In this document: positions 37,438 to 45,973 of the stretch, one piece after another | Layout of the letters: the number at the start of each line of letters is the position of its first letter | How positions within the stretch are numbered: the first letter of the stretch is position 1 | NCBI GenBank assembly: GCA_964429795.1 | Contig: CAYSCW010000015.1 | Location: 1 to 64,000 of the forward strand | Direction: 5' to 3' | DNA length: 64,000 nucleotides | From: CAYSCW01 sp964429795 | GTDB lineage: Bacteria; Acidobacteriota; Aminicenantia; Aminicenantales; Aminicenantaceae | The notes under the pieces: model-generated | Told to the model about the DNA's origin: nothing | Seen by the model: the letters and a program-made list of their open reading frames with translations, nothing else | Databases searched by the model: none | Made by a program: the position numbers and the translations under genes

Positions 37438-37474
37438 CCTCTTTAAAGAGGTATGGGAACCGTTCGAGGAACGG
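37438..37474 (-). promoter_or_regulatory. Twin hairpins covering the CoA-transferase ribosome binding site
   Basis: CCTCTTTAAAGAGG (37438-37451) is a perfect 14-base palindrome. Read on the minus strand, its right half supplies the AGAGGG Shine-Dalgarno sequence about six bases before the ATG, so folding would hide it. A second hairpin, CCGTTC/GAACGG with a 3-base loop (37460-37474), lies between it and the nfnB stop. Together they could reduce translation of the CoA-transferase relative to the genes upstream, or mark an RNA processing site. Confidence 0.5.
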
Positions 37475-37478
37475 CCCC

Positions 37479-38984
37479 CTACTTTCTTTTTTTATTGCTC
37501 AAGTATTGATGTATCGAATCGGCAGCTATCCGTGCATCTCCCATGGCTAATATGACGGTAGCTCCACCCCGGATAATATCTCCTCCCGCATAGACGCCTT
37601 CCATGCTGGTGGCCATGGTGTCCCAATCCACCTCGATGTTCCCCCATTTCCCGACTTTAAGCTGGGGAGTAGTCTGGGGAATGAGAGGGTTGGGGCTTTG
37701 TCCGATAGCTACTACCACTAAGTCAACTTCCATGGTAAACTCTGAGCCCTCGATGGGAACTGGTCGACGTCTACCAGAAGAGTCAGGCTCTCCCAGCCTC
37801 ATCTGGATACACTCCATAGCCCTGACCCTTCCCTTATCATCTCCAATATACCTTACGGGAGCTGTAAGGAAGTGAAACTCAATGCCCTCTTCCTCGGCGT
37901 GCTTGACCTCCTCCACCCTGGCCGGCATTTCCACCCGAGAACGCCGGTAGACGATGGTAGCCTTCTCCGCTCCCAGTCTCTGGGCTGTGCGGACCGAATC
38001 CATAGCCACATTCCCTCCGCCGATGACTGCGGCTCGCTTGCCCAGATAAACAGGAGTATCGTATTTGGGAAAAGCGTAGGCTCTCATCAGGTTGACCCGG
38101 GTCAGGTACTCATTTGCAGAATATACTCCCACCAGGTTTTCCCCAGGAATCCTCATGAAACTGGGCAATCCGGCGCCCGAACCTATGAAAAAGGCTTCGA
38201 AGCCTTCCCTCTTCAGGTCATCGATGGTGGCTGTCAGGCCCACGATAAAATTTGTTCTTAGTTCTACCCCTAATTTCTTCAAATAATCCACCTCGGACTG
38301 AAGGATGCCCTTGGGAAGCCTGAATTCAGGGATGCCATAGACCAGAACACCTCCAGCCTCATGGAGAGCTTCAAAAATGGTAACCTGGTGTCCCTTCATG
38401 GCCAAATCTCCGGCTGCGGTCAGGCCTGCCGGTCCTGCTCCGATGATGGCCACTTTATGCCCAGTAGAAGGAGGGATAGAAGGGATATAAACTTCTCCTT
38501 TGATTCTTTCGTAATCGGAGGCAAACCTCTCCAGGTTTCCGATGGCTACGGACACTCCTGTAGCTTTCTTGGTCGTGCACACGGCCTCACACTGGCTTTC
38601 CTGGGGACAGACGCGACCACAGATGGCGGGAAGGCTGTTGGTCTCTTTGATCTTGCGAACGCTCTGGACAAAATCACCGATCTCGATGAGCTTGATGAAG
38701 GCAGGAATATCAATGCCCACCGGACAACCCAGAATACATTGAGGGTTGGCACAATCCAGGCAACGTTGGGCTTCCCTGACGGCGGCCTTCTCATTCAGGC
38801 CAAGATTCACCTCATGAAAATCTTTGTTCCTCTCTTCCGGTTCCCTCTCCGGCATCTTCTGACGGCGCATCTTCATTCGTTCCTTGGCCGGAATAGATTT
38901 GCGCAATTCCTTGCGCCAGTCTTCGCTGAATCCTTTTCTCAGTCTTTCCTTGACTTCAGGCGAGAGTGCATTTTTTTCAGACAT
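37479..38984 (-). CDS. nfnB: NfnB / GltD-like NADPH-binding flavoprotein
   Basis: A 501-residue relative of glutamate synthase small subunit and of NfnB. The N-terminal Fer4_20 domain has cysteines for two [4Fe-4S] clusters (LDCANPQCILGCPVG, ICGRVCPQESQCEAVC). The FAD site reads AIIGAGPAGLTAAGDLA. The NADPH domain reads VIGGGNVAMDSVRTAQRLG, followed by VYRRSRVEMPAR, whose Arg residues favour NADP. The end (VYAGGDIIRGGATVILAMGDARIAADSI) is standard. In Nfn it bifurcates NADPH electrons to ferredoxin and NAD. It lies 17 bases after nfnA. A lysine-rich N-terminal extension of about 60 residues precedes the cluster domain. Confidence 0.9.
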   Translation of the reverse strand: MSEKNALSPEVKERLRKGFSEDWRKELRKSIPAKERMKMRRQKMPEREPEERNKDFHEVNLGLNEKAAVREAQRCLDCANPQCILGCPVGIDIPAFIKLIEIGDFVQSVRKIKETNSLPAICGRVCPQESQCEAVCTTKKATGVSVAIGNLERFASDYERIKGEVYIPSIPPSTGHKVAIIGAGPAGLTAAGDLAMKGHQVTIFEALHEAGGVLVYGIPEFRLPKGILQSEVDYLKKLGVELRTNFIVGLTATIDDLKREGFEAFFIGSGAGLPSFMRIPGENLVGVYSANEYLTRVNLMRAYAFPKYDTPVYLGKRAAVIGGGNVAMDSVRTAQRLGAEKATIVYRRSRVEMPARVEEVKHAEEEGIEFHFLTAPVRYIGDDKGRVRAMECIQMRLGEPDSSGRRRPVPIEGSEFTMEVDLVVVAIGQSPNPLIPQTTPQLKVGKWGNIEVDWDTMATSMEGVYAGGDIIRGGATVILAMGDARIAADSIHQYLSNKKRK

Positions 38985-39001
38985 CTTTTCCTTACTTCAC
39001 T

Positions 39002-39835
39002 TTATGGAAAATTTTCTCTTTCCCAGTAACAGAGGGATTCGATCTCATCATCAAAATATGTTTTGCGTCTGGAGAAGAGCTCTTCCCAGTCCACAAGATG
39101 CCCATCAAACTCAGGCCCATCCACACAGGCAAACTTTGTCCGGCCATCCACACTTACCCGGCAAGCTCCGCACATCCCCGTTCCATCGACCATGATCGGA
39201 TTGAGGGCTACCAATGTTTTTATTCCGTAAGCCCTGGTAGCCTCCGCGCAGGTGTACATCAAGTAGGTACAGCCCACAGAAAAAACTCTGTCCACTCTTT
39301 TCTTATCCTTCAGGATTTCTCCAAGGACCTTGGGGATGTAATTTTTGCAATCATAATAGCTGTCCCTGGCGGAAATATAAACTTCATCACTCACTTCTCT
39401 GAGTTTGTCTTCCCAGTAGAGCAGGTAGTTGGCCTTGACATCTATCAAGGTGATAACCCTGTTTCCTGCCTCCTTCATGGCTCTGGCCACAGGATAGATA
39501 GCTCCTATTCCAAAACAGCCTCCAGCACAGATGACGGTGCCGAATTTTTCGATTTCAGAGGGTTTACCCAAGGGTCCTACGAAAACAGGAACTTCATCTC
39601 CGCTTTTAAGCCGAGCGAGCTTATGGGTAGAGGTCCCCACCACCATAACCACTGTAGTGATAGAGCCTTCCTTCTTGTCCCAATCAGCAACGGTCAACGG
39701 AATTCTTTCTCCCCGCTCATCGGGCATGATGATGACAAATTGTCCGGGCTTACATTTTTGGGCTATTTTCGGCGCATGAACCTTAAGTAGGTGGATATTG
39801 GGCACCAAACGTTCTCTCTTCAAAATCTTGGCCAT
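39002..39835 (-). CDS. nfnA: NfnA-like ferredoxin-NAD(P) reductase subunit
   Basis: A 277-residue FNR-family protein with an FAD-binding barrel (ERIPLTVADWD), an NAD(P) domain (CAGGCFGIGAIYPVARAMKEAG) and C-terminal [2Fe-2S] cysteines (SVGCTYLMYTC and DGTGMCGACRVSVDGRTKFACVDGP). This is the NfnA/sulfide dehydrogenase alpha pattern, which binds NAD(H) in Nfn. It overlaps the NuoG-like gene by one base and precedes nfnB, so NfnAB are made together with the NuoEFG-like subunits. Confidence 0.9.
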   Translation of the reverse strand: MAKILKRERLVPNIHLLKVHAPKIAQKCKPGQFVIIMPDERGERIPLTVADWDKKEGSITTVVMVVGTSTHKLARLKSGDEVPVFVGPLGKPSEIEKFGTVICAGGCFGIGAIYPVARAMKEAGNRVITLIDVKANYLLYWEDKLREVSDEVYISARDSYYDCKNYIPKVLGEILKDKKRVDRVFSVGCTYLMYTCAEATRAYGIKTLVALNPIMVDGTGMCGACRVSVDGRTKFACVDGPEFDGHLVDWEELFSRRKTYFDDEIESLCYWERENFP

Positions 39836-42399
39836 TACTTTCCTCTTTTTATCCTAACCGGTATGGGTCCTAAAGACAGCGATTGCGCAGAAGAAAAGGA
39901 CATAAGGCCAACTGCCGAATGATCAGAGCCATCATTCCAGAGAATGCTTGCTTTCATTCTTCCTTTAGGGAGGGAGACAGAAATTCTGACCAGGCCTTTG
40001 CACTTTCCATCCGGAGATTCAACTACGATTTCCTCTCCCCCCTTGACCTGAAGTTCTTCGGCGTCCTCCGGGGATATCCTGATCCACCTGGAATCCCGGA
40101 TGATACCCATGCCTTTGATTTCCTCTGAGAGGGAAAGATTCCTGTAGTAATCTAAACTGTAATCAAGCACAAGAAGGTAGGGATATTTCTTGCTGGCCTC
40201 TGCCTCGGGAGGAGTCGCTCCAGGTAACAGAAACTTCCTTTCTCCCTTTTTCTTTTCCTGAATGAAGATTTCTCTTCCCTTCTTGAGAGGAGGGTAAGAA
40301 GCCTTGGCTAATCCTGGGATCACGCCGGATATTTCTTTAAGAATCTGCGAGGACTTCTTGTAGGCAAAATTTTTCTTTCCCATCTTATGAGCCAGTTGGG
40401 TAACGATCCACCAGTCGGGCCTAACTTCACCCAAAGGTTGCGCTATCCTTTCCGCTTTTTGAAGCCTTCCTTCTGTGTTGACCAACACTCCCTCTGTCTC
40501 TACAAAAGTGGTGGCAGGAAAGACGACATCGGCCTTCTGGGTTCTATCATTCATGAAACTGTCTTGAACCACCAAGAATTCAGGTTTCTTCCTTCCCAGG
40601 TAGGGCATCGGCCCCGCAAGGTAGAGGGCCTTCACCTCGCCGCTGGCAATTCCCTGGATGATCTGATGAACGTCCTTGATATTACTGGGAAAATGCCTGC
40701 TGATTTCATAGGCGCCTCTCAGGTTGCTTTCCAGTCCCAGGGGCACAAGCCTGGCTCCTGTGAGAAGGGCGAGATTCCAGAGGGAGACCAGGTTCTGCTG
40801 GCCGGAGGGAGATCGGGTCAATCCGGAGCCGAAAAGAAACACGGCTGGACCTTCCCCGTAAAGAAGCCGGGAGGCCTCTCTCAAGCTCTCCTGCCTGACA
40901 CCGGTCATCTCTGAAGCTCTGGAGGAATCCAGCTTATCGACAAAATTTCGGAAGGAAGTAAATCCATTGATTTGAGAAAAGCTGTGCGGACCACTGATTT
41001 CAAGCAAGAATTTGGAGAGAAACTGCAAGAGGCGAGATTCAGATCCTGGCTCGATACAAAGCGAAAGGGAAACGTAGCGGCTGAAGAAGGTAGAGAAGCC
41101 AGAAGCGACGATGAGCCTGGCCCCTTTCCTGACCGCCTCTAAGACTTCAAGCCAGACAATGGGATGAGAAGCAATAAGTTCCTCATCGAGGACAAAGACA
41201 ACTTTCGCTTCGGAAATGTCTCTGATTCTAAAATTCAGAATTCCGGGCAGACCATTCCTCTCGGCTACACGAGCAAATGCAGCAAAAGGAGAATGGCCTG
41301 AGCCATTCCAGATATTTTTGGTATTAAGAGCGTCCTGGGCAAACTTATGCAAAGCATAAATATCCTCGCAACTTAATTGAGAAGACGCAACCAGAGCCAA
41401 CTCTTTTCCCTTGTATTTTTTCAACCCCTGAGCGGCAATGTCCATGGCCTCTTCCCAAGTTGTCTCCACCAGCTCTCTTTTCTTTCTGACCATAGGCCTG
41501 GTAATCCTTCGGGAACTGTACATAATGTCCCTGACTGTGAATCGACCTCTGAGGCAGGCCTGCCCCCGATTCACCACTCCCTCCATCAGGGGCTGAGAAC
41601 TCAGGATCCTGTCCTGACTCAGATTCATGTTGAGAGTGCATCCCATACTGCAGAAAGCACAGATGGTACGGACCTCATTATCTGGCAGGGTCTCATACCT
41701 TATTCTTCTCTCAAACAGGGCTCCGGTCGGACAGACATCCACACAGGCTCCACAAAACTGGCATCCAGCATCGATGAGGGGTCGATCCAGGACTGTACCC
41801 ACAACAGCCCTGGTGCCTCGATAGATAAAAGAGATGGCAGAAGCTCCCCGCACATCCTGGCAGACTCTCACGCACCTGCCACAGAGAATACACAGATTGT
41901 AATCTCGGTCCAGGAATGGATCTTCTTTCTTGACGTCCAGATGGCGATAAAGAGAAGGGTAACTGACTTTATCCAGGCCCAAAGATTCGACAACGTCCTG
42001 AAGTTCGCAGCGGCCGTTGTTGGCACAGAGGACACAGCCCGTCACTTCCCCGACTTTTCGGATGGTGGACTTGTATTCATCGCATTTATCCTTCTCGCTA
42101 CAGATCAGACAGGCGTTGGGATGTTCAGAAAGGATAAGCTCCAGGATCTGCTTTCTCCACTTCCGAAGCCGTGCTGTATTGGTCTTAATTTCCATCCCCT
42201 CTTCCACATAGGTGCCGCAAGAAGGGGGAAAATTCTTTCGGCCCTCGATCTCAACGATACACAACCGACACCCGGTGAAGGGAGCTAGACGGGGATGGTC
42301 ACAAAGAGAGGGAATGAAGATGTCGTTTTCCCGAGCCACCTCCAGAATGGTCTTATTCTCCTCTGTCTCTATGTGTTTCCCGTCGATAGTAATCTTCAT
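39835..42399 (-). CDS. NuoG/FdhA-like iron-sulfur molybdopterin-fold subunit
   Basis: An 854-residue protein. The N-terminal [2Fe-2S] domain (CDHPRLAPFTGCRLC, PSCG) is followed by a His-Cys [4Fe-4S] segment (HPNACLICSEKDKC) and a further Cys set (GCVLCANNGRC). Two ferredoxin-type clusters follow (CILCGRCVRVC, CQFCGACVDVCP), and then a molybdopterin oxidoreductase domain starts with CAFCSMGC near 248. At the position where formate dehydrogenases carry Sec or Cys before HxP, this protein has Gly368 (NGSGHSP). A metal-ligating residue therefore appears absent and the domain is more NuoG-like than catalytic. There is no H-cluster. It overlaps the NuoF-like gene by four bases and nfnA by one. Confidence 0.85.
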   Translation of the reverse strand: MKITIDGKHIETEENKTILEVARENDIFIPSLCDHPRLAPFTGCRLCIVEIEGRKNFPPSCGTYVEEGMEIKTNTARLRKWRKQILELILSEHPNACLICSEKDKCDEYKSTIRKVGEVTGCVLCANNGRCELQDVVESLGLDKVSYPSLYRHLDVKKEDPFLDRDYNLCILCGRCVRVCQDVRGASAISFIYRGTRAVVGTVLDRPLIDAGCQFCGACVDVCPTGALFERRIRYETLPDNEVRTICAFCSMGCTLNMNLSQDRILSSQPLMEGVVNRGQACLRGRFTVRDIMYSSRRITRPMVRKKRELVETTWEEAMDIAAQGLKKYKGKELALVASSQLSCEDIYALHKFAQDALNTKNIWNGSGHSPFAAFARVAERNGLPGILNFRIRDISEAKVVFVLDEELIASHPIVWLEVLEAVRKGARLIVASGFSTFFSRYVSLSLCIEPGSESRLLQFLSKFLLEISGPHSFSQINGFTSFRNFVDKLDSSRASEMTGVRQESLREASRLLYGEGPAVFLFGSGLTRSPSGQQNLVSLWNLALLTGARLVPLGLESNLRGAYEISRHFPSNIKDVHQIIQGIASGEVKALYLAGPMPYLGRKKPEFLVVQDSFMNDRTQKADVVFPATTFVETEGVLVNTEGRLQKAERIAQPLGEVRPDWWIVTQLAHKMGKKNFAYKKSSQILKEISGVIPGLAKASYPPLKKGREIFIQEKKKGERKFLLPGATPPEAEASKKYPYLLVLDYSLDYYRNLSLSEEIKGMGIIRDSRWIRISPEDAEELQVKGGEEIVVESPDGKCKGLVRISVSLPKGRMKASILWNDGSDHSAVGLMSFSSAQSLSLGPIPVRIKRGK

Positions 42400-44318
42400 T
42401 GTTTTGCTCTTTGCTTGGACGCTTTCCTGAGGATTCTTTCCTTTTTCTTTCCTGTGTATTTGGAAACAGCGCTCACTTTAGGTGGGCAGACGTCAAAACA
42501 GGCTCCGCACTTGATGCATAGCTCCTGGTTGATGACATGAACCTTCTTCCTTTCGCCGCTGATGGCTTCAACCGGGCAGTCCTTCAAACAAAGAAGACAA
42601 CCCACGCACTTTTCCGGTTCGATATGATAGATGATCAAATCCTTGCAGACTAAAGCGGGACAGGCTTTATCTTTTATGTGAGCTTCATATTCATCCCGAA
42701 AGTAACGAAGAGTGGTCAAAACAGGGTTAGGAGCTGTCTGTCCCAATCCGCAGAGAGAGGTGGATTTTATGGTTTTGCTCAAATCTTCGAGTGTTTTGAG
42801 GTCCTCTTCCTGACCTTTTCCCTTGGTGATACGGGTGAGTATCTCCACAAGCTGTCGGGTGCCCAGACGGCAGGGGACACATTTGCCGCAGGATTCTTCC
42901 TGAGTGAAATTGAGAAAATAGCGCGCAACATCCACCATGCAGGTCTCTTCATCCATCACAATCATTCCCCCTGATCCCATTATCGAGCCCGCCTTTGCCA
43001 AAGAGTCATAATCAACTTGCAGACCGAGCTGGTTGGCGGGAATGCACCCTCCTGATGGACCCCCTGTCTGTATAGCTTTGAACTTCTTGTTGTCCTTTAT
43101 TCCGCCTCCAATATCATAGATGATCTTTTTGAGTGTGATGCCCATGGGAACTTCGACCAAGCCCGTGTTGTTGATCTTACCAACCAGGGAGAAGATCTTG
43201 GTTCCCTTGCTCTGTGCTGTCCCTATTTGGGAATACCAGTCAGCACCCTCCTTAATGATCAGAGGGACGTTGGCCCACGTCTCCACATTATTGATGTTTG
43301 TCGGCTTTCCCCATAGCCCGGATTGAGCTGGAAAAGGAGGCCTCTGCCTTGGAAAAGCGCGTCGGCCTTCGATAGAAGCCATCAAAGATGTTTCCTCTCC
43401 AGAAACAAAAGCTCCCGCCCCTTCAACCACATGAATATCAAAGTGAAATTCTGAACCAAGGATGGATTGATCAAGCAGCCCCACGCTTCTTGCCTGTTCC
43501 AGCGCAAGCTTGACGTGTTTGACAGCCAGAGGGTATTCCATTCTCACATAAATAAAGCCCTCTGTAGCCCCGATCGCATAGGCTCCGATGATCATGCCTT
43601 CAATGATGCTATGGGGATTCCCTTCCAACAGGCTTCTGTCCATATAAGCCCCTGGATCCCCTTCGTCGGCATTACAGATGATATATTTAACGTCAGATTT
43701 TGCAGCGCGACAGATTTCCCACTTCCTTCCGGTCGGAAAGCCGGCCCCACCTCTTCCTCTTAAACGAGAGGCTTTGACTTCTTCAATAATCTCTTCAGAG
43801 GTCATATTAAAAAGGGCCTTTTCCAGAGCTTGGTATCCATCCAGAGCAACATAACTTTCAATGCTAGTAGGATCAACTCTAAAATTGTTTTGGGTGAGGA
43901 GGCGGAGTTGCATCTGGTAAAAGGGAATCTCCTTTTGTTTTTCCCACTTTTTCCCTGTTTTCAAATCTTCATAAACCAAAGAAGGAATAACTCTATCTTT
44001 TAATATTGTTTCATCGATAATCTTCGGGATGTCCTCAGGCTGGAGCTTTTTATAAAAAATCCCATCAGGATAAATGATGATGTTGGGTTCAAGTTCACAA
44101 AAGCCATGACAACCCGTTATCTCCAGCCCTACTTTCTTTTTGAGCCCTCTCCTTTCGAGCTCCAATCGTGTGGCTTCAATGATAGAAAGGGATCCACTAG
44201 CCTGGCCGCATGTTCCAGAAGAAACGACGATCACCTTTTTGTAAGGGGGACGTGAGAGAAGAATTTCCTTCCTCCAACTTTCTAACGCCTCTGGATTATT
44301 GATCTTTTCAGTAATCAC
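42396..44318 (-). CDS. NuoF/HydB-like NADH-binding flavoprotein
   Basis: A 640-residue HydB-type subunit. The N-terminal thioredoxin-like [2Fe-2S] domain has SSGTCG and ITGCHGFCE. The FMN/NADH core has RLRGRGGAGFPTGRKW, CNADEGDPGAYMDR and EGAGAFVSGEETSL. The N3-type [4Fe-4S] cysteines are in ESCGKCVPCRLG, and the C-terminus adds two [4Fe-4S] clusters (CVGCLLCLKDCP, CIKCGACFDVCP). The C-terminal ferredoxin domain is present in bifurcating HydB but absent from respiratory NuoF, which argues for a soluble ferredoxin-linked complex. It directly abuts the NuoE-like gene. Confidence 0.92.
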   Translation of the reverse strand: MITEKINNPEALESWRKEILLSRPPYKKVIVVSSGTCGQASGSLSIIEATRLELERRGLKKKVGLEITGCHGFCELEPNIIIYPDGIFYKKLQPEDIPKIIDETILKDRVIPSLVYEDLKTGKKWEKQKEIPFYQMQLRLLTQNNFRVDPTSIESYVALDGYQALEKALFNMTSEEIIEEVKASRLRGRGGAGFPTGRKWEICRAAKSDVKYIICNADEGDPGAYMDRSLLEGNPHSIIEGMIIGAYAIGATEGFIYVRMEYPLAVKHVKLALEQARSVGLLDQSILGSEFHFDIHVVEGAGAFVSGEETSLMASIEGRRAFPRQRPPFPAQSGLWGKPTNINNVETWANVPLIIKEGADWYSQIGTAQSKGTKIFSLVGKINNTGLVEVPMGITLKKIIYDIGGGIKDNKKFKAIQTGGPSGGCIPANQLGLQVDYDSLAKAGSIMGSGGMIVMDEETCMVDVARYFLNFTQEESCGKCVPCRLGTRQLVEILTRITKGKGQEEDLKTLEDLSKTIKSTSLCGLGQTAPNPVLTTLRYFRDEYEAHIKDKACPALVCKDLIIYHIEPEKCVGCLLCLKDCPVEAISGERKKVHVINQELCIKCGACFDVCPPKVSAVSKYTGKKKERILRKASKQRAKQ

Positions 44319-44762
44319 TTAAGTCTCTTGATATTCACTGAGAATCGCATTCACTTTTCTTAAAGTTGCGTGAGAATAATATTTATCATCCACAACTACC
44401 ACCGGGCCTATAGCACAACAGCCAAGACAGTTCACAGTCTGGAGGGTAAACTTACCATCCGCCGTGGTGTGCCCCACTTGAGTGCAGAGCTTGCGTTCCA
44501 TTTCCTCAACAATCTGAACACCTCCTCTGACATGACAGGCTGTCCCTAAACAGACCGTGACAAGGTGTTTTCCTCTGGGCTCGAGGCTGAATGCCTTATA
44601 AAATGTTAACACTCCATATATTTCACTTTCAGATATCCTTAAGTATCGGGATAACTCGGATATGGTTTGGGGAGGAATATAGCCGTATTTGTTCTGAATT
44701 CTATGAAGGAGATGGATAAGATTCCTTTGGTCCGGGCTGAATTCTATTAAAATCTCTTTCAT
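44319..44762 (-). CDS. NuoE/HydC-like [2Fe-2S] subunit
   Basis: A 147-residue thioredoxin-fold protein with the four [2Fe-2S] cysteines of the NuoE family (VCLGTACHVRGG and VNCLGCCAIGPVVVVDDKYY) and an N-terminal helical region (LIHLLHRIQNKYGYIPPQ). It pairs with the NuoF/HydB-like subunit. It starts 13 bases after the alanine-dehydrogenase-like gene and ends directly at the NuoF-like start, giving a tightly coupled set. Confidence 0.93.
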   Translation of the reverse strand: MKEILIEFSPDQRNLIHLLHRIQNKYGYIPPQTISELSRYLRISESEIYGVLTFYKAFSLEPRGKHLVTVCLGTACHVRGGVQIVEEMERKLCTQVGHTTADGKFTLQTVNCLGCCAIGPVVVVDDKYYSHATLRKVNAILSEYQET

Positions 44763-44775
44763 CGCCTACCCTTGA

Positions 44776-45891
44776 TTATTCAAGCACAATGTGCTCTTTG
44801 TAATCCAGCCCGAATCTCTCCGCAATAGTTTTTCTAACTATGTTGCCCTTGTGGACATAAACACCGCGGGCTAAAGGACGATTTCTCTCCATGGCCTGTT
44901 CAACACCCATCTCTCCTATCTGTAGAAGGTAAGGAGTCACCAGATTGGATAGAACTTTGGTCGAGGTGCGGCTGACTGCTGCGGTTATATTGGGCACACA
45001 ATAATGAATCACCCCTTCCTCCACAAAAGTAGGATGCTCAAGAGTGGTGAGACGGCTGGTTTCAATGCATCCGCCTTGATCGATGGCCAAGTCGATGACC
45101 AAAGAGCCCTTCTTCATGCTTCTCACCATCTCCTTGGTAACCATGATAGGAGCTCTTTCCCCAGGACGAAGCACGGCTCCGATGAGGATGTGCGCAATTT
45201 TGACCATACGAGCGATATTGTACTTACTGGCCATGAGAGTGATTAGTCGGCCAGATGTCATTTCCTCCAATTGTCTCAACCTATCCATATTGTGGCCCAG
45301 AGCTATGGTATGAGCCCCGGCTCCCAGCAAGGCTTTGACAGCGCTTCGGGCCAGGACGCCGCTGCCGATGATGACAGCTGTCGCAGGAGGGACAGTCACC
45401 ACTCCCCCGATGATCACTCCGCGGCCGCCCTGACTGTTTTGAAGATAATGTCCCGATATGGCAAGACACATCTGGCCAGCAATCTCACTCAGGCTTTCGA
45501 GAAAAGGAAGGCTCTGATTTTCTTCCTGAACGATTTCATAGCCGATGATGGTTACCTTCTTCTCCAAGAGGCATTCTAAAAGACTTTTTTTAGCAACAGC
45601 CAAATGATGAAATCCGAACAGAATCTGCCCTTCTCGCGCCAGGTTGCACTCCTCCTGATTGAGAGGGGATATATTCAAGACCACATCCGAGCGTCCCAAC
45701 ACTTCATCCTTGGTAAAAACGATTTCAGCTCCCTGCGAAGTGTATTCTTCGTTGGAATAACCTGATTTCAAACCAGCACCAGCCTGGACATAAACGGTAT
45801 TCCCTTTCTCTGTAAGAAGAGAAACACTGCTCGGAGTTAGTCCTGTCCGATTTTCAATTTTGCCACTTTCGTTAATCACGCCTACATTCAT
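44776..45891 (-). CDS. Alanine dehydrogenase/PNT-family protein with altered active site
   Basis: A 371-residue protein clearly of the Ald/PntA family, collinear with alanine dehydrogenase. Arg15 (ENRTGLTP), His96 (LFGFHHLA) and the DLAIDQGGC aspartate are kept. The catalytic-site Lys75 of Ald (KVKEP) is replaced by Ser75 (LNISPL). At the end of the second Rossmann strand the NAD-selective Asp is replaced by Gly199 (TIALGHNMDRL). These changes suggest a different substrate and possibly NADP(H) preference. It leads the redox operon, with GGAGGA before the ATG and a TATAAT box upstream. Simple alanine dehydrogenase is the conservative alternative. Confidence 0.8.
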   Translation of the reverse strand: MNVGVINESGKIENRTGLTPSSVSLLTEKGNTVYVQAGAGLKSGYSNEEYTSQGAEIVFTKDEVLGRSDVVLNISPLNQEECNLAREGQILFGFHHLAVAKKSLLECLLEKKVTIIGYEIVQEENQSLPFLESLSEIAGQMCLAISGHYLQNSQGGRGVIIGGVVTVPPATAVIIGSGVLARSAVKALLGAGAHTIALGHNMDRLRQLEEMTSGRLITLMASKYNIARMVKIAHILIGAVLRPGERAPIMVTKEMVRSMKKGSLVIDLAIDQGGCIETSRLTTLEHPTFVEEGVIHYCVPNITAAVSRTSTKVLSNLVTPYLLQIGEMGVEQAMERNRPLARGVYVHKGNIVRKTIAERFGLDYKEHIVLE

Positions 45892-45916
45892 CTTGTCCTC
45901 CTCCGCTTAAAGACGG

Positions 45917-45948
45917 ATTATATTAACAAATATTTTTTTTGAAGACAA
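45917..45948 (-). promoter_or_regulatory. Candidate promoter of the redox operon
   Basis: On the minus strand TATAAT occupies 45922-45917, about 25 bases before the Ald-like start. A possible -35 is TTGTCT (45948-45943) with a long 20-base spacer, or TCTTCA at 17 bases. It lies between the palindromic element copy 2 and the operon. Confidence 0.4.
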
Positions 45949-45973
45949 CAAAGAAAAGCATTTCTGCTTTCGT

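Noticed and set aside
41377..42288. Long open frame (303 codons) on the plus strand opposite the NuoG-like gene
   Set aside because: It lies wholly inside a strongly supported gene, has no recognisable domain and mirrors the other strand's codon pattern.
39835..44762. NAD-dependent formate dehydrogenase or [FeFe] hydrogenase
   Set aside because: The metal-ligating Sec/Cys position is Gly, and no H-cluster motif is seen in any subunit.
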